64,000 bases of DNA from CAYGVT01 sp964353355 (GTDB taxonomy: Archaea > Thermoplasmatota > DTKX01 > GCA-020343715), in the NCBI GenBank assembly GCA_964353355.1, contig CAYGVT010000148.1:51658-115657 (forward strand), written 5' to 3'. The position numbers and the translations under genes were made by a program. Below the pieces are notes generated by a model. It was not told the origin of the DNA. It searched no databases and saw only the letters and a list, made by a program, of their open reading frames with translations. Shown piece by piece: positions 1 through 9,795 of this stretch. The number at the start of each line of letters is the position of its first letter. The stretch's first letter is position 1.

Positions 1-18
1 GCAGTGGAGGGCTGACCG

Positions 19-3000
19 GTGGTCAAGAAGATCAAGAAGCTCAAGGCGCGCCTGGCGGACACGGAGGCCCCTTTGGAGCCGACCGAGGCTCTGCAGGGGG
101 GTGACGCGGGCGCCCTGAGCGAGGAGAACGTCCCCGCGCCCTCGTTGCGCACAGACGGCGCCATAGTGGACGCCAGCGCGCCGGCGGCCGCGGCCGCACC
201 GCGCCAGCGCAGCCTCGAGCCAGAGCTCGACGACCAGTACATCAACGACTTGATCGAGAGGTTCGGCAAGGGCGAGCTCAAGGAGGACGACCAGGTCTTC
301 AAGGAGTTCGCCGAGAAGCTCACGGGCATCGACAGGATACCCGAGCGCCAGTCCCAGGACGCGGGGCAGTACGACCGGCTCATCACCGACCGCGAGCAGA
401 AGCTCAAGGAGCTCGAGCGCAGGATATCCGACCGGCGCGACGTCCTCTCGCAGACGGAGGCCGCCATCAAGGAGAGGCAGGAGTCCTTCAGGGCCCGCCT
501 GGAGGAATTCCAGCGGACGGTGGGGACCCAGCAGCAGGAGGTCGTCCAGCTCCAGACCAGCATCGATGAGCTCCATCAGTGGGAGGCCAAGCTGAAGGAG
601 GAGGAGACCGCGCTCAAGAAGCGGGAGGGCGATATCACCGCCCGCCTCAAGCAGCTGGAGGCGGAGCGCGCCCAGCTCGTGGAGGAGCGCAAGAGGCTCC
701 AGGCCGAGTGGGCCCAGGTGACCCGCAAGGAGCTCGAGCTCGGCACCAAGGACAAGACCTACCGCGACCGCGAGCAGACCATCGTCTCCAAGGAGTCCGA
801 GCTGCTCGACAGGTCCAGGGAGCTCGAGGAGGAGCTCTCCAAGACCATCGAGGAGCAGCAGCTGCTCCTCCACCGCGAGGACGAGGTCAAGGGCGAGCGC
901 GAGCGACTCGAGCGGGAGTCCAACCGCCTCAAGCGCGACCAGGACGAGATCAAGCGCAAGTCCGTCGAGTTCGGGCAGTTCAAGCTCGAGCTCGAGGAGA
1001 AGCTCAAGCGCACGCGCTTGGAGACGGAAGCGATCAAGCGCAACGAGCAGACGCTCAAGTCCGTCACGTCCAAGCTCGAGGAGGAGCTCAAGCGCAGCCA
1101 TCTCGAGGAGCAGCAGCTTCGGGACCGGGAGAAGGCGCTGCTCGTCAAGACCGAGGAGATCGAGGCGGCCCTGAAGGAGAGGTCGACGGAGGTCGACAAG
1201 GTCCGCCAGGCGCTCAAGGAGGAGCAGGACCGCGTCCGCGCCGGCAAGGCCCTGGTCGAGGAGAAGGAGCGCGAGCTCACCAAGACCCAGAAGGACCTCG
1301 AGAAGGAGGCGTACTTCAGGAACCAGGCCGAGAGGCAGGCCATGGAGAAGGAGAAGCTGGTCCTCCAGATACGCACGCGACTCCAGGAGGAGACCGCACG
1401 ACGCGAGAAGGAGGAGCTGGCTGTCAAGGAGCATCAGCGCCGCATCGCGCAGCTGACCGACGACCTCGGCAAGGAGAGCGAGCTGCGCCGCGAGCGCGAG
1501 ACCCGCCTGCACGAGGTCGAGTTCGAGCTCGAGGACGTCAGGACCAAGCTCCAGAGCGAGACGCAGAAGAGGCAGGAGGGCGAGCGCCGCGTGCTGGAGG
1601 CCGAGAGGACGCTGGCCAAGCTGCAGGACGAGCTTTCCGCGCGCGAGCGCCTGCGCGTCCAGCTGCAGAACGCGCTCAATGACAAGGAGCAGGAGCTGTC
1701 CGACACCCAGAAGATGCTCAAGCGCGAGCAGGAGCTCAAGGTGCAGAGCGACCGGCGGCTCAAGGAGCGCGAGGACGAGCTCTCGCGCGCGCAGTCCCAG
1801 CTCGAGGAGGAGCTCCGGACCATCAACGCGCAGAGGGCCGACCTGCTCGAGAGGGACGAGCAGCTCGCCGCGCTCAGGTCCACCGTGCAGGAGGAGGCCG
1901 AGGCGCGCGCCCGGCGCGAGCAGGAGCTCCTCAAGAAGGAGACCGAGATAGGCCACCTTCAGGCCCAGGTCGAGCAGGAGCGCGCGAGGCAGGAGGCGGC
2001 GGCAGGGGGCGACGCGGAGCTCGGGAAGGCCATGGAGGAGCTGCGCGCGCAGCTCCAGGAGGAGGAGCGGGCGCGCGCCGAGCAGGAGGCCCTCATCGAG
2101 GAGCGCGAGCACGAGCTCGCATCCATGCGCAAGGCCCTCGAGGACCAGGTCGTCCACAGCAAGCAGGTCGAGGGCCTCGCGGACGAGCGCGGGTCCCAGA
2201 TAGGCGAGCTGCAATCCCAGCTCGAGCGCGAGCGCGTCGAGCGCGCCGAGCGCGAGACCGCGATCAAGAAGGAGGAGGAGGAGATAGACGCCCTGCAGGC
2301 GCGCCTCGAGGAGGAGCGCGCGGCCCGCAAGGGGCGGGAGGGCGAGTTCAGGGCACTCGAGGACGCCAAGGTCAAGGAGGTCACCGAGCTCAAGCTCGCG
2401 CTCGACGCCGAGGCCTCGAAGCGCAGGGCCCAGGACGGCGTGCTCAAGGAGCGCGAATCCGAGCTCGGCCACCTGCGCAAGGAGCTGGAGGGCCAGCTCC
2501 TCAGGAGCAAGTCCGTCGAGTCCCAGATCCAGACGCGCAACGACGAGATCGTGAGGATGCGCCAGGACCTGGAGCTGCTCGGCGCCGGCGGTGGCAACCT
2601 GCGCTCCGAGATCGAGCGGCGGGAGCGCATGATAGCCGACGTCCGGCAGCAGCTCGCCAGGGAGGCCGAGCGCAGGCAGGAGCTCGAGCAGGAGCTCATC
2701 TCGACCCAGTCGCGCACCGACCAGACGCGCGCGGGCGTGATGTCCGCGGCAGCGGCCGCGGGCACGCAAGACGCGGCCATGCTCGTCGAGAAGGACGGCG
2801 AGCTCGAGCGGCTCCTGACCGAGAAGCGTCGCATCGAGGCGTCCCGCCTCGCTGCCGAGTCCATGGATGAGCCCGAGGCGGCCGCGCTGCTGCGCAAGGA
2901 CCGCATCGCCTCGTCACCTGAGTACCTCGAGCAGGTCCTCACCCAGCTCAGCGCGACCAAGCAGGGCCTCGAGGCCAAGGTGGCCGAGGCCGCCTCCGCA

Positions 3001-4236
3001 GAGGACGTCGACCGCATCCAGACGGACCTCAAGGGTCAGATGGGCGAGATCTCCCGCATGACACAGCAGCTCGGGGCGACCCAGGACGCCATGCAACGCA
3101 AGCTCGAGCAGCTCGAGCAGCGGCGCAGGCAGCTCGAGGAGGAGCAGCACCGGCGCGCCGCGGAGGAGGCGACCCGGGCCGCGGCCGAGGCCGCAACCAA
3201 GGCCGCGGCCGAGGCCGCCACGAAGGCGGCCGCGAGGGCCGAGAAGGCGCTCGTGGAGGAGGGGGCGCGCCACGAGGCGGGGGAGGCGGAGGCGGAGGAG
3301 GAGGAGGAGGAGGAGGCGACCGGCAGGCAGGTGGCCATGAAGGGCAAGAAGGCCAAGAAGGCCGGCGACCGCCTGCGCAAGGCGGGCAGGCCGGTGCCCG
3401 GCGAGGAGGGGGCGAAGCAGACCCTCAAGTTCATCTCCTACCACAGGCGGTTGCGCGACCTGGAGCAGCTCTCGGAGGAGGACGTCGAGGCGCAGGAGCG
3501 CATCCAAGACGAGCTGGCGCTGCTCTCGCCAGAGGACATCATGATCCCCCAGGACATCTTCAGCTTCTTCACGAGCCCCGGCGGCCACTCGATGGTGGTG
3601 CGCGGGCAGGTCAACACTGGCAAGAGCACGCTCGCGCTGCAGATCGTCGAGGAGATCGCGGAGCTCGACGAGCTGCTCTACGTGCCCACGCGCTCGCGCG
3701 ACAAGACGCGGTTCGTCCAGTTCCCGTGGCTCTTCGAGAAGGAGGAGCACGACCGCGCGTTCCTGGACGACGAGGAGCGGATGAGGGAGTACCTCAACGA
3801 GCAGGGAGACAGGGAGGACCTCATCGAGCTCCAGACGCTCCTCCGGAGGTCGCCCGCCCCCTGGGAGGTCATCAACGTCTACGCGCACGTCGAGGGGAGG
3901 CTCCCGCAGCCCACGGTCGTGGTCATCGACCGCATCGACCGGCTCGCCGAGCGCCACCGCGTGGACGTGGGGGACCTCATAGAGGCGCTGCACCGCGACT
4001 TGACCGAGCACATGAAGGCCCAGATCATCATGGTGCAGGAGCAGCCGAAGCTCAAGGGCCTGGACGCATACGCGGACGGCTCGGTCGCGCTCAAGGCGTT
4101 CTCGAGCGACGAGGGCGAGTTCGTGGGTCAGCTGGAGATATCGAAGCTGACGGGCATCGAGATGACCCAGGGGCGCTACCTCTACAAGGTCAGGGGTGGC
4201 AGGGTCATCGTCCTCAAGGGAGTGCAGTCCTACTGA
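19..4236 (+). CDS. Giant coiled-coil protein with C-terminal RecA/KaiC-like ATPase domain
   Basis: A 1405-residue protein. Residues 1-110 are Ala/Pro/acid-rich and probably disordered. About residues 110-1110 are almost continuous Glu/Lys/Arg/Gln/Leu heptads, a long coiled coil. An Ala-Glu-rich hinge and a basic patch follow, then a RecA-fold domain from about 1135 to the end. It carries a Walker A motif (GQVNTGKST, about residues 1196-1204) and a Walker B-like strand (PTVVVIDRID). The GTG start at 19 follows GGAGGG with normal spacing. It resembles the KaiC/RAD55/GvpD branch of P-loop ATPases. No transmembrane segment is seen, so it is cytoplasmic. The next gene has the same architecture, so the two may form a hetero-assembly (inference). 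A scaffold, cytoskeletal or chromosome-organising role is possible, but nothing in the sequence fixes it. Confidence 0.85.
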   Translation: MVKKIKKLKARLADTEAPLEPTEALQGGDAGALSEENVPAPSLRTDGAIVDASAPAAAAAPRQRSLEPELDDQYINDLIERFGKGELKEDDQVFKEFAEKLTGIDRIPERQSQDAGQYDRLITDREQKLKELERRISDRRDVLSQTEAAIKERQESFRARLEEFQRTVGTQQQEVVQLQTSIDELHQWEAKLKEEETALKKREGDITARLKQLEAERAQLVEERKRLQAEWAQVTRKELELGTKDKTYRDREQTIVSKESELLDRSRELEEELSKTIEEQQLLLHREDEVKGERERLERESNRLKRDQDEIKRKSVEFGQFKLELEEKLKRTRLETEAIKRNEQTLKSVTSKLEEELKRSHLEEQQLRDREKALLVKTEEIEAALKERSTEVDKVRQALKEEQDRVRAGKALVEEKERELTKTQKDLEKEAYFRNQAERQAMEKEKLVLQIRTRLQEETARREKEELAVKEHQRRIAQLTDDLGKESELRRERETRLHEVEFELEDVRTKLQSETQKRQEGERRVLEAERTLAKLQDELSARERLRVQLQNALNDKEQELSDTQKMLKREQELKVQSDRRLKEREDELSRAQSQLEEELRTINAQRADLLERDEQLAALRSTVQEEAEARARREQELLKKETEIGHLQAQVEQERARQEAAAGGDAELGKAMEELRAQLQEEERARAEQEALIEEREHELASMRKALEDQVVHSKQVEGLADERGSQIGELQSQLERERVERAERETAIKKEEEEIDALQARLEEERAARKGREGEFRALEDAKVKEVTELKLALDAEASKRRAQDGVLKERESELGHLRKELEGQLLRSKSVESQIQTRNDEIVRMRQDLELLGAGGGNLRSEIERRERMIADVRQQLAREAERRQELEQELISTQSRTDQTRAGVMSAAAAAGTQDAAMLVEKDGELERLLTEKRRIEASRLAAESMDEPEAAALLRKDRIASSPEYLEQVLTQLSATKQGLEAKVAEAASAEDVDRIQTDLKGQMGEISRMTQQLGATQDAMQRKLEQLEQRRRQLEEEQHRRAAEEATRAAAEAATKAAAEAATKAAARAEKALVEEGARHEAGEAEAEEEEEEEATGRQVAMKGKKAKKAGDRLRKAGRPVPGEEGAKQTLKFISYHRRLRDLEQLSEEDVEAQERIQDELALLSPEDIMIPQDIFSFFTSPGGHSMVVRGQVNTGKSTLALQIVEEIAELDELLYVPTRSRDKTRFVQFPWLFEKEEHDRAFLDDEERMREYLNEQGDREDLIELQTLLRRSPAPWEVINVYAHVEGRLPQPTVVVIDRIDRLAERHRVDVGDLIEALHRDLTEHMKAQIIMVQEQPKLKGLDAYADGSVALKAFSSDEGEFVGQLEISKLTGIEMTQGRYLYKVRGGRVIVLKGVQSY

Positions 4237-4294
4237 GGTGATGCGGATGGGACACGGTTTCGTCGCAGGAGCCCCCCCCCGTCCGGACAGTGGG

Positions 4295-4307
4295 AAAATT
4301 ACAAATA
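4295..4307 (+). promoter_or_regulatory. Candidate TATA/BRE element for the second coiled-coil ATPase gene
   Basis: An isolated A+T island (GGGAAAATTACAAATAC) lies in a very GC-rich gap, about 75-85 nt before the ATG at 4381. An SD (GGAAGGGAGG, 4363-4372) follows. It is a weak match to an archaeal TATA box. Confidence 0.4.
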
Positions 4308-4380
4308 CGGACGCGCTCTCATGGATGCGGGCGTGGCACGGACGGGGCCGCGCGCCTGTCGCGGAAGGGAGGCCTGACGC

Positions 4381-6849
4381 ATGACCGACGAGGCGCCCGG
4401 GCAGCAACCGGCGGAGGGCACGACCCCCCCGGGGGGACCTGAGGGGGTCAAGGGGACGTGGCCCAGCGGGAGGCCCATCAAGGGACCCGGCGAGGGGCCC
4501 GGCGAGGGGCCCGGCGAGGGACCCGGCGAGGGGCCCGGCGAGGCACCCAGCGCGACGCCACCGCCAGTGCTCGCGAACGGGGGCAGCGCGACATCCGAGC
4601 AGCACGTCCCGGTTCTGATGCGCAGGTACGTGGCCGCCTTCCGGCGCACGAGGCTGGGCCATGGGGTCCCGGATGAGCCGACGGCGGCCCCGGCGCCCGA
4701 GTCCCGCGCCGACCCGGAGGAGGTCGCGGCCGCGCTCGAGGCGCGGCTCACCATCGGCCCCGAGGAGCTCAAGGAGATCCAGGACACCTACAACGTCCAC
4801 AGCATCGAGGAGATCCTCGTCACGCTCAGGATGAAGGAGGAGGACCTCGTCCGCATCAAGTCCGACTTCTCCATCAAGATGCGCAACTCGCTCGCCCTCC
4901 AGCGCATCAAGTTCGAGCGCGAGCTCAGCGACATGAAGAAGCGCATGGAGGAGTTCTCGGAGTTCACGACCGCCGAGGACTTCCTCAAGAAGCGCGAGGA
5001 GGAGATGAAGCGCAAGGAGCGCGCCCTCGAGGAGAAGTCGGAGGAGCTCGACGAGCTGCGGGGCGAGCTCGAGCAGCTCAAGAAGTCCGGGCGCATCCCC
5101 GCAGGCGCCGGCGGAGGCGCGGCCGAGGGGGCGGACAGCAAGGACACGTCGGAGCTCCGCGAGATAATCGACGAGCAGGCGATGGAGGTCAGCCAGCTCG
5201 AGACGTCCCTGAACAGGTCGCGGTCCGAGCTCGACGAGCTCCGGGCCGAGATGGAGAAGGAGGCGCGCAGGAGGCAGGAGGCCCAGGACGAGCTGGACAA
5301 CCTCAAGAAGGGCTCCATCGCCATGATGAAGTACGTCACCTCCATGCAGCGCAAGAAGGCCGAGGACGAGATAACCGAGCTCAAGCGCAGCGTCGAGGAG
5401 GAGGTCAAGCGCCGCGAGGAGCTGCTCGAGGAGCTGTCGAACAAGGAGACCGCGGCCCGCACCAAGGACATCGACCTCGACAAGGCCATCTCGCAGGCCG
5501 TGTCCGCGGGCGCGAAGGGGGTGGACCTCGACACCCTAGCGAGGCTCAACCAGGAGCTGCGCGACCGCCAGGCGGCCTTCGAGGCCAAGGACAAGGACCT
5601 CAAGCTCAAGGAGCGAAAGATCGTCGCGCAGCTGCGCAAGCTCAAGGAGGAGCGCGAGCGCGCGAAGGCGGCCGAGCGCGAGGCAATCGACGACAGGATG
5701 CAGCAGCTGCCCGACTTCCAGGAGCAGCTGCTGCGCAAGGACGAGGAGCTCAAGGGATGGCGCAACCAAGTCGAGGTCCTGGAGTCCGAGCTCACCAAGG
5801 TCAAGCGCGCCGTCAACTACAAGGACGACGAGTTCTCGCGGCGGCAGCACGACCTCGAGTACCGCGAGAAGTTGATGCAGGCGGAGCTCACCAGGCTCGA
5901 GGAGGCCAAGCGCGACACGGGCGGCTCGACGGAGGTCCTCACGGCGAAGAAGGAGGTCGAGCGCCTCGAGAAGATCATCGCCACGAAGGAGGCCGAGCTC
6001 AAGTCCAAGGAGGCGTTCCTCGCAGGCAAGGAGCGCGAACTGCAGGTCAAGGAACAGGCGGTCATCTCGAACAACCTGAGGTCCTCGGCCAAGGAGCGCG
6101 AGAACGAGCTCACGGCCAACAAGGTCAAGACGGGCACGGCCCGCCTGGACGACATGATGTACGGCGGCCTCCCGCTGGGCGGCAACGTCCTCATCACGGG
6201 CCCTCCCTTCATCGGCAAGGAGGTCCTGGTCGAGGCCTTCATCGCCGAGGGCATCGCCAAGGGCATCCCCGCGGTGCTCATCCTCTCGGACATGTCACCG
6301 CAGGAGATGCGCGCCTCGCTCGCCAACCACGTCTCGTCGGTCGGAGAGTACGAGAAGCTGGGGATGCTCAAGTACGTGGACGCGTACAGCATCCCGATGG
6401 GCCTCCAGCCGGAGGAGGACAACCCCCACATCACCTACTTGAGCGAGCCCACGGCCTACAATGAGATCATCGGGGCGATGGACAAGCTCTACAAGGAGTT
6501 CACCAAGACGGGCGTGGAGTACTTCCGCGTCGTGGTGCTCTCGATATCGACCTTCATCACCTACTCGGACGTGAAGGCGACCTATGGATTCTTGCAGAAG
6601 CTCACCGGCCGCCTCAAGCTCATGAAGGCCTGCTCCCTCTACTCGGTCGACGAGGGCATGCACTCGCAGACCGACATCCAGATGCTGGGCCACGTGATGG
6701 ACGGCTCCTTCCAGTTCAAGGCGGAGAACCTCAAGACATTCATCACCATCCAAGGAGTCTGCGACACGCAGTCGCGGGACTGGATACAGTACCAGTACAC
6801 CAAGAAGGGCCTCAATATCGGCTCGTTCACCCTCACGCACATAAGGTGA
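4381..6849 (+). CDS. Coiled-coil protein with C-terminal KaiC/RAD55-like ATPase domain
   Basis: An 822-residue protein. The N-terminus is disordered and includes five GPGE-type tetrapeptide repeats (about residues 35-54). A coiled coil spans about 120-570. A KaiC-like domain begins near residue 580 with the family signature GTARLDDMMYGGLPLGGNV and a Walker A (GPPFIGKEV, about 607-615). The expected Walker B region lies around VEYFRVVVLSISTF, but its acidic residue is not obvious, so ATP hydrolysis may be weak (inference). The ATG start has a strong SD at 4363-4372. It shares its build with the upstream gene, 144 nt away on the same strand. Family knowledge places such domains in ATP-driven oligomeric switches; the target here is unknown. 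Confidence 0.85.
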   Translation: MTDEAPGQQPAEGTTPPGGPEGVKGTWPSGRPIKGPGEGPGEGPGEGPGEGPGEAPSATPPPVLANGGSATSEQHVPVLMRRYVAAFRRTRLGHGVPDEPTAAPAPESRADPEEVAAALEARLTIGPEELKEIQDTYNVHSIEEILVTLRMKEEDLVRIKSDFSIKMRNSLALQRIKFERELSDMKKRMEEFSEFTTAEDFLKKREEEMKRKERALEEKSEELDELRGELEQLKKSGRIPAGAGGGAAEGADSKDTSELREIIDEQAMEVSQLETSLNRSRSELDELRAEMEKEARRRQEAQDELDNLKKGSIAMMKYVTSMQRKKAEDEITELKRSVEEEVKRREELLEELSNKETAARTKDIDLDKAISQAVSAGAKGVDLDTLARLNQELRDRQAAFEAKDKDLKLKERKIVAQLRKLKEERERAKAAEREAIDDRMQQLPDFQEQLLRKDEELKGWRNQVEVLESELTKVKRAVNYKDDEFSRRQHDLEYREKLMQAELTRLEEAKRDTGGSTEVLTAKKEVERLEKIIATKEAELKSKEAFLAGKERELQVKEQAVISNNLRSSAKERENELTANKVKTGTARLDDMMYGGLPLGGNVLITGPPFIGKEVLVEAFIAEGIAKGIPAVLILSDMSPQEMRASLANHVSSVGEYEKLGMLKYVDAYSIPMGLQPEEDNPHITYLSEPTAYNEIIGAMDKLYKEFTKTGVEYFRVVVLSISTFITYSDVKATYGFLQKLTGRLKLMKACSLYSVDEGMHSQTDIQMLGHVMDGSFQFKAENLKTFITIQGVCDTQSRDWIQYQYTKKGLNIGSFTLTHIR
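4483..4542 (+). repeat. Five tandem 12-bp units inside a coding region
   Basis: The unit GGRCCCGGCGAG is repeated five times head to tail. It is in frame and encodes Gly-Pro-Gly-Glu repeats in the disordered N-terminus of the ATPase gene. The unit length keeps the frame on gain or loss. Confidence 0.9.
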
Positions 6850-6909
6850 GGGGACGATAGGGAGGGCAAGCGGGCGGGGGGAAGGCCCCACCGGCGCCGT
6901 TCGCCCGCA

Positions 6910-7224
6910 TCAGAAATCCGATTCGTCGAGGGCGTACATCAAATTGTACTGTATCTTGACGAGGAACTCCTTCTCCACGGGCTTCTGGCCCTTCGTGGCG
7001 CGAATCTCGTTCACGCGGGCGCAGAAGGCGTCGAAGTCCCGGTGGCGCAGCCGCTGGACGTCCTCGCGCGACAGCATGTCCTCGAGCTCCGCCTCCAGCG
7101 CGCGGCGCTGCTTGCGGTCCCTCCAGGTAGCCACGGCCGCCTTGGCGACCAGCCCGATGCCCGCGCACACCGCCACGAGCGCGCCCACCGCGAGCCAGAA
7201 GAACGGGTCCAAGATGTCGATCAT
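6910..7224 (-). CDS. Small single-pass membrane protein of unknown function
   Basis: About 104 residues. One hydrophobic segment near the N-terminus (about residues 6-28, FFWLAVGALVAVCAGIGLVA) is followed by a charged, mostly helical cytoplasmic domain rich in Arg/Glu. A GTG at 7230 abuts the SD. The ATG at 7224 sits seven bases after GGGAGGG (7238-7232) and is the better start. It lies downstream of purL on the same strand with a gap of about 120 bp. It is convergent with the coiled-coil ATPase gene. I do not recognise a family. Confidence 0.65.
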   Translation of the reverse strand: MIDILDPFFWLAVGALVAVCAGIGLVAKAAVATWRDRKQRRALEAELEDMLSREDVQRLRHRDFDAFCARVNEIRATKGQKPVEKEFLVKIQYNLMYALDESDF

Positions 7225-7343
7225 CGTCACGCCCTCCCGCCAGCCTCCCTACGCGTCCCTCCGCCGACCATGCGCCAGCCTCCGCGCGCCCTGCCCCCCG
7301 CCGCGGCCAGCGCCGTCACCACCACCGCTCCCATCCCCACCCG

Positions 7344-9770
7344 TCAGCCCATGAGCGCCCACAGCGGGCGGCCCCAGGCCTCCTCCAGCATGTCCACCGG
7401 CAGGTCCACGATGGTCTTCCCGCCCGCCCGCACGAGCAGCGCGACGGGCCGCTCGACCGGCGCCAGCGCCCCCGACCCCTTGGGCCGCCTGACCTTCCTG
7501 CGCTTCTCCCCCGAGGCGCCCGTCTGGCCGGGGCCAGTGACGGTGCCGATGGGCTTGACGGGCACCTCGCGCGCCCTCATGGCGCGCTCGAAGTCCCTCG
7601 CGTCCGCGACGGGTACCTCGCACACCCACCTGGTGTTGGACTCGGAGAAGAGGAGCGCGATGCGGCGCACCCCCCGCGGGCCCGACGCGTCCAGGTCCAC
7701 GTCCGCCCCCAGCTGGCCGCCGATGCACATCTCGGAGAGCGCGACGCCCAGCCCCCCGTCCGCGACGTCGTGGCACGCGACCACGAGCCCCTTGGAGTGG
7801 GCCGCGAGCATGGCCCCCATGGCCGCATCGAGGGCGTCCAGGTCCACGTCGGGCGCCTCGGGGTGGTAGGCGCCGTGGCGCGCGTAGAGGGCCGAGCCCG
7901 CCATCTGGTCGCGCGTCGTGCCTACCAGGTAGAGGCGGTCGCCCGCATGCTTGAGGTCGGACGTCACCGCCCTGCGGGCGTCCTCGATCAGGCCGATGCC
8001 CAGCACCGACGCCGTCGGCGGCACCACGCTCTCGGGCGTCTCGTTGTAGAAGCTGACGTTGCCCGAGGGCGACGGGATGCCCAGCCGCTTGCAGGCCGTG
8101 CCCATGCCGCGCAAGGTCTCGACGAACTCGCCCATGCGCTCGGGCACCTCGGGGTTGCCGAAGTTGAGGCAGTTGGTGAGCGAGTGCGGGCGCGCCCCCA
8201 CGGCGACCAGGTTGCGGCACATCTCGTCGATGACCGTGAGCCCGCCACGGTAGGGGTCGTGCGCGGTGACGGTCGGCGCGTAGGCCGTGGCCATCGCGAG
8301 GCCCCTCCACGAGCCCTCGATGGGGGTGAGGACGGACGCGTCCTGTGGCCCCGAGTGGCCCATCGCGCCCCTCAGGGGGCCCACGGAGGTCGCCGCGCGC
8401 ACCTCGTGGTCGTACTGGCGGATGATCCACTCGCGGCTGCAGACGTTTGGGTCCGACAGCGTGGCCAGGAGCTCGGTCTGCAGGTCCAGGCCGTCGGCCA
8501 GCGCGCCGCCCTGCTTGGGGGCCTTGGGCCGGCCCACCTTGAACGGGCGGCAGTACTCCGGGCCGCCCGTGTAGAACTCGATGTCCAAGTCGAGGACGCG
8601 GACGCCGCGGTAGCGCACGACGGCGCGACGCCCCGGGACGGTGTGGCCCAGCACGGTGGCCTCCACGTCCCACCTCTTGAAGAGGTCCAGGACAGGGGCT
8701 ACGTTCTCGGGCGCGACCGCGAGCATCATGCGCTCCTGCGACTCGGACACCCATATCTCCCAGGGCTCGAGGCCCTCCTCCTTGAGCGGGACGCGCGAGA
8801 TGTCGACCTCGGCGCCGGTCCCGCCCGCGAGGGCGAGCTCGCCCACCACGCAGGAAAGCCCCCCCCCGCCCAGGTCCTTCATGCCGCGGAGCAGGCCCTG
8901 CGTGGTCGCGTCGATGCATGCGTGCATGAGGGGCTCCTTGGTGATGGGGTCGCCGAGCTGGACCGCCCCGCGGGAGCCCTCCTCGGAGTCCTTCGTTAGC
9001 ACCGCGGACGCGAACGTGACCCCGTGGATGCCGTCGCGGCCGGTGCGGCCGCCCACGAGCACGAGGACGTCGCCCACGCCCCCGACCGCGCTGTGGGCGA
9101 TGTCCTTGCGCCTGACGACGCCGACGCAGCCCACGTTGACGATGCAGTTGCCCACGTAGCCCCGGTGGAAGAAGAGGCCCCCGGACACCGTCGGGACGCC
9201 GATGCGGTTGCCGTAGTCGCGGATGCCCGCCACGACCCCGGCCATGAGCGCCTTGGGGTGCTTGACCCCGGGCGGGAGCTCGGCCGCGGGCAGGTCCAGC
9301 GGGCCGAAGTATAGGGGGTCGACGAGCGCGACCGGCTGCGCGCCCATGCACAGCACGTCGCGGACGATGCCCCCGATGCCCGTCGCGGCCCCGCCGTAAG
9401 GCTCGATGGCGCTCGGGTGGTTGTGGCTCTCGATGCGGATGGCGTAGGCCCACTCGTCGTCCATGGCCATGACGCCCGCGTCCTCGCGCGCGAGCACATC
9501 GGGCGAGTCGATGGTGAGGATGTGCTGCTTCAGGAAGAACTTGGACGATTTGTAGCAGCAGTGCTCCGACCACGCCTGCCCGATTGCCTGGAGCTCCACC
9601 TCGGTGGGGTTGCGCCCCTCGTCGAGGAAGTGGTCGCGCACCCGCCGCATCTCCTCGATGCTCAGCCCGAGGGCCAACTCCCGGCCGATGCGGTCCAGGT
9701 CGACGTCGCGCGCCTCCCGCAGGTTGACGTCGACCAGGGGGAAGCCCACATCGCGCTCGTTGAAGTGCAT
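7344..9770 (-). CDS. purL: Phosphoribosylformylglycinamidine synthase subunit PurL
   Basis: 808 residues of the small PurL type, the ATP-dependent synthetase subunit that converts FGAR to FGAM in de novo purine synthesis. The hallmarks are present: the catalytic-His segment AWSEHCCYKSSK near residue 70, the IESHNHPSAIEPYGGAATG nucleotide-binding block, the mid-protein repeat of the PurM-like fold, and HDVADGGLGVALSE near the C-terminus. The ATG at 9770 follows AGGTG with six-base spacing. The purS gene lies 25 bp upstream on the same strand, so the two form an operon. PurQ, the glutaminase subunit needed to supply ammonia, is not in the window. The region before residue 750 contains a Lys/Arg-rich insertion (about GEKRRKVRRPKGSG) that looks like a surface loop. 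Confidence 0.97.
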   Translation of the reverse strand: MHFNERDVGFPLVDVNLREARDVDLDRIGRELALGLSIEEMRRVRDHFLDEGRNPTEVELQAIGQAWSEHCCYKSSKFFLKQHILTIDSPDVLAREDAGVMAMDDEWAYAIRIESHNHPSAIEPYGGAATGIGGIVRDVLCMGAQPVALVDPLYFGPLDLPAAELPPGVKHPKALMAGVVAGIRDYGNRIGVPTVSGGLFFHRGYVGNCIVNVGCVGVVRRKDIAHSAVGGVGDVLVLVGGRTGRDGIHGVTFASAVLTKDSEEGSRGAVQLGDPITKEPLMHACIDATTQGLLRGMKDLGGGGLSCVVGELALAGGTGAEVDISRVPLKEEGLEPWEIWVSESQERMMLAVAPENVAPVLDLFKRWDVEATVLGHTVPGRRAVVRYRGVRVLDLDIEFYTGGPEYCRPFKVGRPKAPKQGGALADGLDLQTELLATLSDPNVCSREWIIRQYDHEVRAATSVGPLRGAMGHSGPQDASVLTPIEGSWRGLAMATAYAPTVTAHDPYRGGLTVIDEMCRNLVAVGARPHSLTNCLNFGNPEVPERMGEFVETLRGMGTACKRLGIPSPSGNVSFYNETPESVVPPTASVLGIGLIEDARRAVTSDLKHAGDRLYLVGTTRDQMAGSALYARHGAYHPEAPDVDLDALDAAMGAMLAAHSKGLVVACHDVADGGLGVALSEMCIGGQLGADVDLDASGPRGVRRIALLFSESNTRWVCEVPVADARDFERAMRAREVPVKPIGTVTGPGQTGASGEKRRKVRRPKGSGALAPVERPVALLVRAGGKTIVDLPVDMLEEAWGRPLWALMG

Positions 9771-9795
9771 GGCAACACCTGTGCCGCCGCACGCC

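Noticed and set aside
1..15. Possible end of an upstream gene (in-frame TGA at 13-15)
   Set aside because: Only four codons are visible, too little to support a feature.
579..1682. 367-residue alternate-frame ORF inside the first coiled-coil gene
   Set aside because: Gly/Arg/Ala-rich shadow of the Glu/Lys heptad codons in another frame.
4196..4384. 62-residue ORF between the two coiled-coil ATPase genes
   Set aside because: It overlaps the end of one gene and the start of the other and covers the promoter region. Composition is not protein-like.
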